In this document: piece after piece, positions 60,017 through 60,250 of the stretch
Layout of the letters: every line of letters starts with the position of its first letter
How positions within the stretch are numbered: the first letter of the stretch is position 1
Source: Casp-actino8 sp044355095
GTDB taxonomy: Bacteria > Actinomycetota > Acidimicrobiia > Acidimicrobiales > Ilumatobacteraceae
Length of the DNA: 60,250 nt
Direction: 5' to 3'
Assembly (NCBI GenBank): GCA_044355095.1
Contig: JBIKYT010000005.1
Location: 1-60,250, forward strand
Made by a program: the position numbers and the translations under genes
The notes under the pieces: generated by a model
Database searches by the model: none
What the model was told of the DNA's origin: nothing
What the model saw: the letters and a program-made list of their open reading frames with translations, nothing else

Positions 60017-60250
60017 TTAGGACGCTGCGAAGTAGCCGGAGACGTCGGCGAGGACGTGGGTTTGTCCGTAGCTGTAGAAGCAGATGTTTCCTGATGGGTC
60101 GACGGGTGCGATGACGGTGTTGGGGATGGTCATGCCGTTGGTGAAGTTGAGGTTGGAGACGTCTGGTTGTCCAGATGCGCATGGGTAGACCGAGAGGTAT
60201 CCGCCTTCGTTGCCGACTTCGGGGTCAACGACGGTGACGTTCAATACGAC
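60017..60250 (-). CDS. C-terminal part of a secreted repeat-module protein (runs off right edge)
   Basis: Seventy-seven C-terminal codons of a protein with the same module as the one at 33676-36231: 'GGYLSVYPCASGQPDVSNL', 'IPNTVIAPVDPSGNICFYS' and 'THVLADVSGYF', ending 'AAS'. The reading frame is open to the right edge. Here the module ends after 'SGYF' without the 'FDTR' extension seen in the other protein. The DNA is GC-richer than that gene. Confidence 0.8.
   Translation of the reverse strand, partial: VVLNVTVVDPEVGNEGGYLSVYPCASGQPDVSNLNFTNGMTIPNTVIAPVDPSGNICFYSYGQTHVLADVSGYFAAS

Overview
The window looks like chromosomal DNA from an actinobacterium of the class Acidimicrobiia, probably a planktonic Ilumatobacteraceae-type lineage. 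The reasons are inferential: moderate GC, a fused LivH-LivM permease, F420-type luciferase-like oxidoreductases, a mycobacterial-type set of steroid catabolism genes, and secreted proteins built from 'GQTVPNAVIAPV...VDINGYF' repeats, which I associate with Ilumatobacter relatives. There is no rRNA, tRNA, CRISPR array, transposase or phage gene that I can support. No recognisable DNA-binding transcription regulator is encoded anywhere in the 60 kb.

Layout. 1-5.4 kb: energy genes, with the 5' part of a proton-pumping pyrophosphatase and a complete sdhCAB operon. 5.4-9.4 kb: a GH2 beta-mannosidase-like enzyme, an AAA+ ATPase and a small membrane protein. 9.5-14.7 kb: a branched-chain-type ABC transporter (LivF, LivG, fused LivHM, lipoprotein receptor). 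14.8-21.7 kb: a side-chain degradation block with two DUF35 proteins, two thiolase-like (Ltp4/Ltp3-type) proteins, EchA19-like and FadD19-like enzymes and an AMACR-type racemase. 21.8-28.8 kb: a compact operon of little-known genes (NTF2-fold, degenerate SDR, SDR, EthD, GNAT, tandem alpha-beta barrel, epimerase) with flanking SDR, phosphotransferase and NTF2-like genes. 28.9-33.7 kb: molybdopterin oxidoreductase, a second receptor lipoprotein and a CYP142-like P450. 33.7-36.2 kb: a large secreted repeat protein. 36.3-46.6 kb: a long minus-strand operon whose core is echA20-ipdA-ipdB-ipdC (opening of steroid rings C and D) followed by MaoC, SDR, MFS, thioesterase, Rieske oxygenase and BaiB-like CoA ligase, with a divergent SDR as in Mycobacterium. 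46.6-59.9 kb: GH13 glucosidase, HDAC-family amidohydrolase, two F420-type oxidoreductases, hydrolase, SDR, amidase, MFS, MscL, SGNH lipoprotein, ABC-F and a crotonase. 60.0 kb to the end: the C-terminus of another repeat protein.

How the genes work together. The P450, FadD19-like ligase, racemase, EchA19-like hydratase and DUF35/thiolase-like proteins fit activation and shortening of a C26/C27 or C24 sterol side chain. EchA20 and IpdABC fit the final opening of the C and D rings. Genes for A/B-ring degradation (kstD, ksh, hsaABCD) and Mce uptake genes are not in the window. The LivFGHM transporter with two paralogous receptors may serve uptake, but its substrate is unknown.

The most unusual structural feature is a set of long hairpins placed in convergent gene junctions. 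They include a 49-bp mosaic palindrome present twice, a 55-bp near-perfect palindrome, and a hairpin that contains both stop codons of two convergent genes. Several perfect palindromes also sit directly before start codons and are candidate operators. No intergenic stretch exceeds 300 bases. The longest (1595-1864) holds the hppA leader and a palindrome before sdhC.
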